Shown: piece by piece, positions 32,747-43,734 of the stretch
Layout: every line of letters begins with the position of its first letter
How positions within the stretch are numbered: the first letter of the stretch is position 1
Source of the DNA: Microdochium bolleyi
Lineage: Eukaryota; Ascomycota; Sordariomycetes; Xylariales; Microdochiaceae
Direction of reading: 5' to 3'
Assembly (NCBI GenBank): GCA_001566295.1
Contig: KQ964268.1
Location: 248,001-312,000 of the forward strand
DNA: 64,000 bases
Program-made: the position numbers and the translations under genes
Notes under the pieces: model-generated
What the model saw: only the letters and a program-made list of their open reading frames with translations
What the model was told of the DNA's origin: nothing
Database searches by the model: none

Positions 32747-33862
32747 ATGGCATCGACAGAAGCTGATGAATCTTCGCCTCACCAATCCACACTCAACGCG
32801 GCTGGTCTCTCGGCGGTGGCTGACCATGGCAAACAAGCTACCATCAGAAGACCAGACGGCTGGGCGAAAGCCCTCTGTCTCTTCAGACTCGCAACTCCAC
32901 AACTCCTTGGCCTGCTTGCTTGCCTCACCAGCAACATCGCCCGCAGCAGGCCTCGGACCAGTGCTTCCTCTGTCTTCGACGTCGTCCAGCTTTTCACAGA
33001 CTCGTTGTGGGACTGGTTCTCGCGAGCTGTCCTAATCAGCGGGCTCTTGGATGCTCTGCAGAGGTGGACGAATCTTAAAGTACGAGCAAGCACGGTCAAT
33101 AGTGCACTCATTGGCGTTTCATGGATCGAAGCAGCATCCGCGCAGCTCAAAATTCTATGGACGCCAGACGCTACTCTAAGTGTCTGGCAGTTGTTTCTGG
33201 TTCAGCTACCGCTCGGAGTCCTCGCGATAACCATCTATAGACTATTCGACGGAGGGTCGACCGAGAACGAGGGCGCCGGCAGCGACAATGGTCAGCGAGC
33301 AGTGGTCGATGGAACTGGGGCCTCTGCAGCACGCGACATACAGTCAGTCGACAAATCCGGTCTCGTCCCGCTCACCATCATTCACTGCATCGCCCTTCTC
33401 CTCAATGTCACGCTCAGCTTCATGTACCAGCACACGGAAACGTACTACAATACCAAAATGTGGTTGTCGATTGTCGTGGTTGAGTGACTGGCCGGGTGTC
33501 AGGCTTTAGCCATCCTGGACAGGAAAAAGCCGCGACAGCTCAATCTTCTGGTAGCCGCTGCCTCCTCGGCCGTGAGCGTCTTCATGCTGCAGGCAACATT
33601 CCGAGGTCATCACCCTGGCTTCGCGGTCACCTGGGCGGGCCCGGTGTTGTGGACCACAGTCCTGCTGGAGGTTTCTTTCCGCCCAGCGCTCAACCTCATG
33701 GAAAGAGTGAAGGCGCGGCTCAGCGGGCAATCAGGCCCCCGGGGTTGGCTATGGTACACCGATCTTCTTGGAGACCGCTCGGATAAAGGAGGCATGCCAA
33801 AGAACACTGCCATTGTGGGGAGGTTTGGAACGGATCAGAGCACGAGCACGGCACAGATGTAA
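32747..33862 (+). CDS. multi-pass membrane protein interrupted by an in-frame TGA
   Basis: The ATG at 32747 opens a frame that stops at a TGA (33485-33487) after 246 codons. The same frame then continues for 124 more codons to a TAA at 33862. Both halves have membrane character, with about seven or eight hydrophobic segments overall. The TGA lies inside one of them, between WLSIVVVE and LAGCQALAILD. No usable intron removes it: the only phase-compatible GT-AG pair close by would leave a 24-30 base intron. A single change from TGG or CGA would create this stop. The sequence after it is TGA CTG, which resembles but does not match the TGA CTA readthrough context known in fungi. It could be a recent pseudogene, a sequence error, or readthrough. 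Confidence 0.5.
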
Positions 33863-34036
33863 CACAGCAGAGACTGTGCATGTCTGGGAGATAGCAACAC
33901 AGTCAGATCATGCATGGTCGTCCAGGGTACGAGGTCAACACTGCGCCCGATATGACCGACTTCTGAGAATTTCTTGTCTCATCTGATGCCTTGGCCAGTG
34001 TGACGGCCATAAGATCACACTGCTAAATTTGCATAG

Positions 34037-34161
34037 GCATCAAGTTCGTTCTCGTGGTGCCCGCAGGCACCATGCTCGAGAAGTGCAGCATTCCTGCCGG
34101 GTCAGTCTTCGCGAAGGGTCCAATAGTCCGACATGGCATGGAGTTCTTCGAGACGGCGTAG
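34037..34161 (+). pseudogene. fragment of the hexapeptide-repeat family (last exon)
   Basis: A good 3' splice site (CTAAAT branch point, GCATAG acceptor ending at 34036) is followed by a 41-codon frame to a TAG at 34159. It carries the same hydrophobic-Pro-x-Gly-Thr hexads as the gene at 29010 (VVPAGT, then IPAGSV). No matching upstream exon or ATG can be found in the preceding 170 bases. It looks like the truncated 3' end of a related gene. Confidence 0.4.
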
Positions 34162-35093
34162 GAACGCACCGAGTCGAGGCGCGGTGCAGTTCTCAACATT
34201 AAGCCTATACGAGGGTTGGATACGATGGCAGCAACTCCAGGGCCAGCCAAGAAGCGCAAGGAAGATCATTGAACAAAGCACTACAGTAGCAGTCACAGAA
34301 GGATCCAATCCGGGAGCCCCAGTGAGTTGGCATCACGGCTCGGAGATTGCCGCAGCCGTAGTCAGTGGCATGTGGAGTGGAAGCTTGGATCTTCTGGGCT
34401 TCGGAGGTGTCAGCTGTGTTTTGGGGCGCCGCAGTTTCTATTGTCCCTCTCGTTATACAATGGCAGCTGGTGAAGGCAAGTGTGTTTGATAGTTATTCCA
34501 TGAATGTTAGTGCTTGTTGCAATGTACATAAAGGTCAGAACTACTCTGGCTCCGAACACATATCATCACTAGCAAACCTCTCTACGGCTTCGCACCTTGG
34601 TGCAACCGAGTACTGATCAGCATTCTCGCTTCCAGACAGCTCTGACGCTTGTGTATATATTGTGGCCTGTGCTCAGAACACCGATCATGTTCACACAACT
34701 CAGAATCCAACTAGAAAAGGACTACTCTTGTAACCTTGCGCGACGTCCACCTCACGAATGGTAGATGTGGCCAAGGAATCACTGCGGAGTTTCTTTTATC
34801 ACGACTGAGATGTTCAACGGAGAACGGATGTGCCTCGTAGGGCAGGCATGAACATCTCCACAGCAAGGAGCGGATTCCCTCGCCAAATGTGGTGCAAGGA
34901 GTTGAACGCACACTCTGACTGGGAAGCCCATTACCGAAAACCTTTTCAACAACCCTCTTCTCTGTGAGAATCATCCGCAGACACGTGCGTTCCCGTCGCT
35001 AAGCATCACCGCGCGTATCCCCACAGACAGCATTGACACACTACTGCGATCTCTCCAAGTGTAGAGGAGCTACAAAGTCCTCGATTTCGAACA
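34162..35093. other. region between two degenerate gene copies
   Basis: It contains a few frames with hydrophobic content (about 34365-34500, plus strand) and a GTGAGT at about 34322, but no complete gene can be assembled. It may be further debris. Confidence 0.4.
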
Positions 35094-36086
35094 ATGAGCG
35101 ACTCCATGTCCAACAACGCCAATGGGTAGCATGGAGACGGCCTTCACGACCAGGAAGTGAGCCCAGTACCCATACTATCCCTCTATCGCTCGCGGGAATC
35201 ACAGACGAATCACCACCACCACCACCACCACCACGTCACATCAGCTGCCCTTTATAAAGCTGGATGACAGGTCTCGCATCATTTGTCACGACGGTACGCG
35301 GACCAAGGCTTGGTCTTCTTCCATCATCAGATGCCCAAGCGGTCCCCGCTTCCTTCCTCTCGGGGGCCCATGCGACCTCCTTCTGAACGGGAACGAGCTC
35401 GTCCCGGTGACGCAAAACGGTCGCATGGTCCTTGCTGGCGCCGGATTCATGATGACGTCCAAGGGGCCACAGTCTCACCGAGCAGTTGGTCCGCCGCTCG
35501 TAGTGCACCTGGAACCGGCCACGATTGTGGAGCTTGGTTCGGATAGAAGAGGCAGATACGGTGCATCGGACGGTGCCCAACTGTCTGCAGATGCCATACT
35601 GCGGGAGGATCACGAGGTGAAAGACTGCGAAGTGAAGCTGGGGACGACCATGATTCTCGGCCCAGCAGGCTTGCGTCTGCGCAGTCACACACTGTTCCCA
35701 GCAAGGTTTGTCCTTGGTGGCTCAATGACACCGGCCAGCGACACGGTACTCCCCGGAGCCTTGGGTCTCAGCGAGAACACCGATTATCTCCGCAGAGCGG
35801 GCGATGCGCATGTACACGACGCAAAAGAGATGGAGGGCAAGGTACTACCCAAGAGACTCATCTTGCCACCCTCGACGGTCCTCCCAACTCACTCGACTCT
35901 AGCCAAGGGTACGGGGATACCAGGAGGCACCTGTGTCCCCGCCGGCACTACTCTCGGCAGCTGCGTCATTCCGACGGGCAGGTACTCGTCAAAGGGACGG
36001 TCGTCCACAGGGTCTTGGGCGCCAAGCTCTTCATCATGCCAGCGGTGCTCTCCACAACGAGGGACAAACGCCAGCGAACAGAGTAG
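35094..36086 (+). pseudogene. degenerate copy of the hexapeptide-repeat gene
   Basis: A possible first exon begins at the ATG at 35094, is cut by a TAG at 35127 and could run to a GTGAGC donor near 35157. After a possible CATCAG acceptor near 35245 a long frame follows. It contains an SGPRFLP block resembling the LPSGSRLPI block of the intact gene and late hexads such as TVLPTH, TGIPGG, TCVPAG. At about 35975-35980 the hexad pattern jumps to another frame (VLVKGT, then a TAG at 36084), as if one base of a G run had been lost. With one nonsense codon and one frameshift this is most simply a pseudogene. A (ACC)n run lies inside the presumed intron. Confidence 0.5.
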
Positions 36087-37174
36087 CGAACGGTGGAATT
36101 GCTACGTTGTCATCAGGGGATCTCAGACTGCTTGCCGCGACAGCCTCGTAACAGGGATAATAGAAATGCAAGGTTATGCGCACACGGCAAAATGTGAAAG
36201 GGGCCTACCGCTGAGAATCGTCGGATAATCAATCACACCATCAACGAATTCAACAAACGTCTTGCAGGGAAAGTGAAGATATGAATGAAAAAACGATTGA
36301 TAAGCTTAAGGGCGAAACGGGACTGTCCGCATGACTTGCTGCGCCAAAGAGGATTCCATTATTCCGCAGCTTTGCAATCGGTCTGAGTGCAAACAGAACT
36401 TTAAGCACCGCAGTACCGGTGGATGTCGCGCTGAGGAAGAACAATGCATGAGGCAGCAGCAGGAACTTACTCAAAAAATCCGGTCACATCTTCTAACTTG
36501 TTTCCTAATCGACTGCGTATCTCTCGGCACTTTCCACCCCGCGATAGTCTAGGAGCCGCATTTGTCATTCTCGTCTCCCAACAAGCTAGCCTCTTCGTAC
36601 TAATACTATCGCCTTGTCTTATACAGGGTCGTTGCAGCAACAAAGCAGCAGGCAGCAAAACAATTGTCTTTAAGCACTGTGTGTATCACCGCTTGCGCGG
36701 ATGGTGACGCGACTGCTATAGCCTTTTCTGATGTCGAGCAATGGAACACAACTGCGGCGTGAGTCACGAAGCTTTAAAGAATGCGATGATGTACTCTGAC
36801 ATTGCCACAGCAGATATTCATCTTTGGATCACGGACAATAGAGTGGAAGGATAAGGAGGTGAGCCCGTCCAGAAGCTACATGTTGTCCACTTGGGAGGCT
36901 CTCTTCTCGCTGTATGCCCGGCGACTGCTTACGACCTAGGAACAGTCTCTAGAACTACAGCAGCAGCAGCAGCAGAAGGCCAGGTTGTGTCCCATATGGT
37001 GCACTTAGGCACATTTGATGCGTGGAAAAGGAGATCTGCATACGAAACTAAGCGAAACGTGGCCTGGACCGAAAGAGTGCGAGGGTTGCCTTCGTCGATT
37101 ACGTGCCTAGGTACAGATCGTTCGAGAAACACCACTTGTGGATTTGATTGGGTTTGGTCGCTGGGATACGGGAT
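36087..37174. other. intergenic region
   Basis: This is 1.1 kb downstream of the NLR gene's stop. It has a CAG-type microsatellite (about 36958-36976) but no supported gene. Confidence 0.45.
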
Positions 37175-37207
37175 GTCTATGCGCGACTTATCAAGTCGCG
37201 CATAGAC
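37175..37207. repeat. perfect 15-bp inverted repeat at the NLR stop codon
   Basis: The arms 37175-37189 (GTCTATGCGCGACTT) and 37193-37207 are exact reverse complements separated by three bases. The repeat overlaps the last ten codons and the stop of the NLR gene, so the mRNA could form a very stable hairpin at the end of its coding sequence. Confidence 0.9.
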
Positions 37208-40200
37208 TTGTCCTCCCTTGCTTCTCTTGCTGCTCGAGCAAACTCCTGTGCACGGTCTGGGGTTTGATGCTTTTGCGAGTAGTCTAGGGGAGTCAGCTCA
37301 CAGCTGTCTGGAGCATCACTGTTAGCGCCCCGCATGATGAGCATGTGGACGATGGAATCCGCAAAGGGACTGCTGGATTGCGCCAGTAAGCTCAATGGAC
37401 TGCGGCCGCGGATGTCTCTGGCATCGGCATCGGCACCGCTATCAAGCAGGATCATGATCATCGCTCCCTCAGGTGCATCTTCCCGCCTCGAGATGGACCT
37501 AACAGCCTTGTGCAGTGGCGTTCTCCCCTTCTTGTCTGCGCTATTGAGCGCGGCGCCCTTGTCAATGAGGACTCTGGCGGCGCCCACGTTGAAGTGGGAT
37601 GCGGCATGGCTCAACGGTGTCTGGCTGTCATGGTCCTTCGCGTTGACAGGAGAACCGTGGTTGAGCAGCAGTGTCACCATGTCGGCGCTGCCGGAAGCTG
37701 CTGCGAGGTGGAGGGGTGTTTTCCCCTGGCGGTTGGCGGCAGCAGGATCTGCACCGCGACGCAGTAGTAGATGCGCAAGACTGACATCTCCCAGAACGGA
37801 ATGGAGCACTGTGAGTCCGTCCCAGCCTGCACCGTTGATATCTGCCCCGTGGTCAAGCAGCACTTCCACGGTCCGTACATGCCCAGCTTCTGCTGCGCGG
37901 TGGAGCGCGATGCTGTGCGAAACGCTCTTGACTGTGCCATTGATCGGAGCTCCGTGTTGGAGCAGCAACTCGATAATCCGGTCATGGCCACCCTCGGCAG
38001 CTTGATACAGGCTGCGCGTCAGAGCCGACTCAGAGTGGCCAGCGTGAAGTAGCAGGGTACGGACCACGGCTTCGTGCCCTCCAGACGCTGCTGCACACAG
38101 CGCCGTGCTCGCGCGTAGATTGAAAGCCTCAATACCGGCACCGTGGGCAAGCAGCAACTCGACAGCGTTCAGGCTGCTTCTCTGAGCTGCAAGCATGAGC
38201 GGTGTGTCCCTGCCATTGTCACGAGCCTCGACATCGGCCCCGTGCACGAGCAGCGACTCAGCAACCTCCACGTGGCCCCTCCTGAGTGCACTGGCGAGTG
38301 GCGTCTGGCCATCACTGTCTCGGGCTTCGATGTCGGCGCCGTGTTGGACCAGCATGTCCACCACATCGGCGTGGCTCGCATAATGCAGTATCGTGCGTCT
38401 TTCATCATCGCGCACTGCCGCGTCGCCCTTGAGGTGCCGCCACGCAAACTCAAAGATCTGTGGGTTGCCATGCTCGGCCAGCAGGGCCAGTGTCAATCCT
38501 GGCCTGCGGTGAACCAAGTCGCCGCCAATCTGAGAGAATTTCGACCTGAGTCGCAGTTCGTCGTCGGTTATTGTCCTTGGAGTGACCCCAGAAGCACCAT
38601 CCTCTCTGTCTGTCTCCATAAATGCGCGGACAGCATCGCAGCTGCCAGTGGCCAACGCCGCGATAAACGGAGTACCGTAGCGTGACTTTTCGAATGTCAG
38701 GCAGTTGGACGTGTTTTGGCACTGGCGTATGAGGTTGCCAAAATTGCGCATCCCCAGGATGTACAGCAAGCTGACATCTGACTCGAGACGACAAGATTTA
38801 TGCTCTTCCAAATGGTTGTGGAGCCTGATCCAGTGACTGTACGTAGTGGCCTGGAAGTCATCGAGAAATTGATGCTGGCTGATACCTAAGCCCTGGGCTT
38901 GGTTGGCATGATAGAGAATGTTGTCAGTGGCATATTCGATCAGCGGGAAACGTTCCACATCGATTTTTTCGGCTTCTCCAGTCGGCCCAGAATGCAATGA
39001 GGTGACCGCACTCGAAGGCAAGCCGTGGATGTACCGAAGACAGCACAACCTTAGCTGATCGTGGCTTCGGCGCCGTACTTCCTCGTCTGGCTCGTCAAGT
39101 ATCTCGTGCATTCCACCTTTCTTCAGAAAAAAGTCGTTGACAGACTCGTGGATGAATTGTACAGTCGGATTCCTTCCCTTGGTGATTTCCGCAAAGCCTT
39201 GGGAAGCAGATAGGATGAATCGCTTTATGACATCCGCTGAGACCTCGTCGGGATCCCAAGGAGAAGTGATTCCGTGCATACTGTTGAGACCAGAGCGGAC
39301 GGCCACATACATCTCCAGTGGCGTGAGGGGCCGCCGAGCAAAGAGTACCCATTGAACAAACAAAAGTATCCTCTCGCGATTCTCGCGGTCCCGTCTGAGT
39401 AGGTCCCGGAATACTGTACGAAGGTATTGTGGGACGCTGTCCAGCTCCTTCCGTATTGCAGAAATGCCGGCGCCATCGTCCCGAGCTTTGTTGAGCATCT
39501 CAACAGCCAGAGCGATCCACATGAAGATCCCAGCTGCTTGATCTTGAAGCTGTTGGTAGACTTCTGCGGCGGCCTTGTTGTTGCCTATCCTTAGCTTGCT
39601 TTTGAGATAGTTGCTGATATCTTCCTTGTGGCCTTGTTGACTATCGAGGACCAACTCGACCGTTTTGCGGGCTGTTATGTGCGGGTAGTGACGGCTGGAT
39701 AAACAGATATGAACACTCCTGGTGGTTTCGGTGGCCTTTTCCGCCAAATCCTCGAGGAAGTAGACCATGCGTTGAATATCGTCAGGTTCGCACTCGTCTA
39801 GAGCATCAATGAAACAAAAGAGAGGCTCCTGGCCGATGACTTCTACGGCTTGCTCAAACAGTGCCTCTAGCAAGGGCGTCGTCCAAAATGTGTTCTGACC
39901 GATGTTTGCAAAGGCCACGGAGAGTGGCAGGGCAAGACGCATGCGAGGCCGCTGTCGTAGAAGCTGGACGAGCAAAGACCGATACATTCCTTGCACGGAC
40001 TTCTCCAACTGATTTCCTCGCGCATTGAAGAAGAAAGATATGACTATGGAGTCCTTCTTCCGTTGGAAATGGTCTAGCGCGAATTTCATCAGGGTTGACT
40101 TGCCTGCACCTGGTTTCCCCTTAATCCAGAACATGCCGTGATGGTCGTCAAATTTGGTCATGTCTAACCAGTCCTTGAAGTCTTGGTTTGACAAGAACCA

Positions 40201-43101
40201 TTCGCAAGTTTCCGCATACGCGCTCTTGATTGTAGAACGTCGCACGTTGCTTTCGTTGAAGTCGAGTGATTCCAGGATGTGCTCCAGCTTGCCGTCGTCT
40301 ATACTTTCGCCGTCGAGACTGTCGTCGTCGCTTGGCTGGGATGACTCGGCCAGTGAAGAAGCATGTTGGTATATTTCTCGTGTGAGCGCACTGTCCTCTT
40401 CTCCGCCTTTTTTTGCTGTCGGCACTATTGACTTTGGTCTTGCGCCATGCGTACCGGCACTGTTCTCAATCATGCCTGGCTGCATCAGCGAAAGAAGCTC
40501 CTTTGCATACACAGCTGCAGTAGCAGCAGCGTAAGGTTGCCACTGCTTATTTTTGTGGGAGTCCGCGTAGTCGCAGATGCCGCGGACGACTAGGCAGGGT
40601 GTATCGAGCCCTTTGAGAGCTGCACCCTCCATCTCGAGGCAGAGCAGCTCGTGTTGATTTTTTAGCTGTTCTCGTGCCGAGGCATGTTTTCCGACACCAT
40701 TTCCGGCTCCGATTGTACCGTAGTGAACGCGTGGTACCTGGTCAGGGCGGGCCGGACGAGCTATCTGACGTGAGACATCACAGCTCCAGCAGCCCTCGTG
40801 TGGGCCGCAATCAGGATGTTCATACTCGGTGTCGAACAAGACATCTGTCAACCCATCACACCTCGCATAACGAGTCATGCGTGGCCATCGGTTAAGCATA
40901 TCCTCGAGCATCGATGACATTTTGGAACCTCGGATGTGGTGTTGCGCTCTCAGAGAGCCCACCACCAACATGATGCTGGCTGGTGGCGACGAGACTGTTC
41001 CCGCGCTCAGGAATTGGCCGTCTCGAGTGGTCGTGCCGTAATCATTCTGGGCCACGCTCGTTCCCACTACAACGTCGCCAAGTCTGATATCGTTCTTCGG
41101 CGAAGGATTCCCACCGGCAATACCCACCACAAGCTGTAGACGAATCGAAGTAAAGCTCCTGAGCATGTGGCTCGAGACATGTGCTGCATCATCCATGCCC
41201 ATGGCCCCAGACTGCACGTGCGCGATGGCGACATTAAAGTTGCCACTACGGCCGAGCACATAAGAATTGATATCGCCCGGACTCGAAGCGAGGCTCTCGT
41301 GTTCTTCATCGAGAAGTGCTTGGGCCGCGGCAAGCTCGACTGGTAACGCCGCTATCCACCCTATCTCATAGTCGCGATGTGACAGTCGTCTCTTGGTCTG
41401 TGGATCGATTATCTGGCGGCGTCGGCGTCGCTTCGGCCGCTCCGAGTCATTGGAGCTGTCGGTCCTGGGGCTGTCGTTGGATCGACGCTCATATTCGGCA
41501 TCGGGCTTGCCAGTGTCTTCACCCCACCACATCTCAGATAGCTTGGCACACCAGTCTAGATGTCCGGCTATGTGGTCGGCAAGTCGGTCGGCCGAGGGTT
41601 TGTGAAAACCCAGTGGAGCGAATCCTCCACCACTCAACTGGGTTGTCTCCAGGGCTATCGATTGGATGCAGAAGGGGCATTCTTCGAGATTACTGGTAGG
41701 ATCCCTCATCTTGCGCCTGACGACACTCTCAGTGAGGCCAGCAGAGTCTGGGGCAAGTGAGTAGCCATGCGATCGATCCGACGTGAGGTGATGCAAAAGC
41801 TCGTCTTCGGAAGTGAAATCCTCGGCACAGAGGCGGCATTGCCACTGGACGCGAGGAATGAACTGGACCCAGTTGGTTCCGTGGTAGCTAGACATGTGAG
41901 CCTTCCATGCCCTGGTGGTCGAGAAAGCCGGCGCCGACTTAGCACATTCTTGCGAAATGCAAACGAAAGGCCGGGTATGGGCATACGAATGGTGTCTGCG
42001 GCAACGTCAGCTCCGTTCTAGGGCTATGAGTCAGGATGACCCACTTCCATGTCTTCAGCTTTTGTTCTTCGGATGTGGCTTTTGAATAGTCTACAACATC
42101 CAGACAGAAGCGACAAACTCCGTCGATCCGGAGGCTCGGTCCCCCAATGTTCGGGGGAGGGCTTGAGGACCCGACGGTGGCAGTATCTTCATTTTCAACT
42201 TTTGTGACTCGCTGGAGAGGTATGCTTTGAATGCCACCCATCTGCCTCACGCTGGCCTCCGGTATGGACGCACGGGCTGCAGTCTCCAGCCCTTCCAAGC
42301 CAGGGCTTGGTAGGTCTTGCCTGGCTGGATTTGGTGACTGGGTCAAGGCGGCTTGCTGATCCGGTGAGGTTGTAGCGTCTGTTTCGTTTCGTCCTCGGGC
42401 AAACTTCTGGGAATGCCTCCGCTCCCAGAGTAAGCGATGGCGTCGATACGTCACTGACTTGGCCAGCTGGGCCAACAGTGACTCATCGGCACCCCTGAAA
42501 CGGCTCTGGAGCATTGCCAAGACAGCAACATAGAACTTATCCGGGTTTTGCTTTCTGATAAAGTCCTGCACATTCTCGTTTTCATTCCCCATGGACGAGC
42601 CTCGAATTGCGACCGCAAGTCGCTCGAGGCGATCAATAGCGCCGTCAATGCCGTATAATGGACCATCTGCCTGGTCCAGGTTGTCCACATGATCAAAGTA
42701 GGCACTTTTCGCTGACTGATCCGTGTCTTTCCTCCCCTCGGTGGTGACGGTATGCAGTCGAGTCCCTAACGTGGTGCTTTAGCATGGGACCATGCAAAGT
42801 ACCCGATACAGAAGCTGTTTGTCCTCATTTGACCAACACACATACCTCGCAATAAGTTTCGCTTGAGAACCTCTAGCATCGATGTGACGAGGCTCTTCAC
42901 CTCTGGACATGGCTGGAGGCGGCTGTCCAGGCACGCTTCCTCGTCGGCGAGCGCCCCGAGCGATAGCGTCCATCGTGAGAAACGAGCCTGGTAGCGAGAG
43001 ATCTGAATATTGTACTCTCTTGGCGTCTTCAGATACTCGGCGAATAGCGCGTTGCAGTCTCGCGCTAAGGGGTAGATTTGTGGCTGGGCTGTTGAGCTCA
43101 T
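37177..43101 (-). CDS. NLR: C2H2 / PNP_UDP-like / NACHT / ankyrin protein (3 exons)
   Basis: Exons on the minus strand are 43101..42846, 42711..42045 and 41995..37177, giving 1913 residues. Introns are 134 and 49 bp; the second uses GTGGGT and a CTGAC branch point. Residues 1-300 match the helical N terminus common in fungal C2H2 proteins (RLERLAVAIR, RHRLLWERRHSQK). Zinc-finger-like segments follow (VCRFCLDVV; RPFVCISQEC with AWKAH; QCRLC; ECPFC). A nucleoside-phosphorylase-like domain spans about 515-815 (DYEIGWIAALPVE, VVGIAGG, LEMEGAAL). NACHT follows with Walker A GKPGAGKST (about 935) and Walker B FCFIDALDEC (about 1033). Twelve ankyrin repeats occupy about 1500-1890. Fungal NLRs of this build are non-self or damage sensors that control cell death. 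It is divergent to the protease gene. Confidence 0.85.
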
Positions 43102-43734
43102 CTCTTGGTATGCTGCCTTCGTTTGAGATGCGATCCGGCTGCGATGGCTAGTCGCTGCGGCAAGGAGGAAATGAACTGGATGCGTAAACAGCAGACCTTG
43201 CTAACTGCAGCCGTATATGGTATGATATCTAGCCCGTATCAGGGCGAAGTGAAGATGTCGATTGCCCCTCGCCTGTCGGGTACTATTTTGGTCCAGTGCG
43301 GGGTCAGGACGCCGAGGCAGGCACCCGTCTTGAGTTGAGATGTTATCCGGTAACAACAACTTTCCCACCAAACCAGTGGTAGATAGCCCCTCTGGCCTTT
43401 TACCCCGTCTTAACTCTGTTTCATGACTACGAAGGAAATTAATTGTCGTATTCTCGTTCAGTTTGTTCCTCAATACATCACCAGTCTCTCAATATTTCTG
43501 GTCATCACCTCCGGCCACATGTACATCACTAGCTCTGATACCAGAGAGTGACCCCCAGCCCCCATGTTAGAAAAATCCCGCAGATGGGCTGCGAATGAGT
43601 TGCCCTGCTTGATTCGCCCGTAAGCGAGACGCTCTTCGTCTTGTCTTCCCCGCTTGTTGAAGCCTGATCTGTTAAGGCATGCCAAAATTACCACGAACTC
43701 CACGCAGGGTGTTTTCAAAGTCTGCGTGGCTGCG
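43102..43734. promoter_or_regulatory. bidirectional intergenic region between NLR and protease genes
   Basis: These 633 bases separate the two divergent start codons and must hold both promoters. I see no coding frame. Shared control of the two genes is plausible but not shown; no specific operator can be named. Confidence 0.4.

Noticed and set aside
33463..33508. Mini-intron that would remove the TGA at 33485
   Set aside because: The only in-phase GT-AG pairs close by give introns of 24-30 bases, below the workable size. Larger ones delete good membrane sequence or hit a stop.
34133..34489. 118-codon plus-strand frame between the broken hexad copies
   Set aside because: No ATG context, mixed composition and no domain. 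Overlaps the hexad fragment in a different frame.
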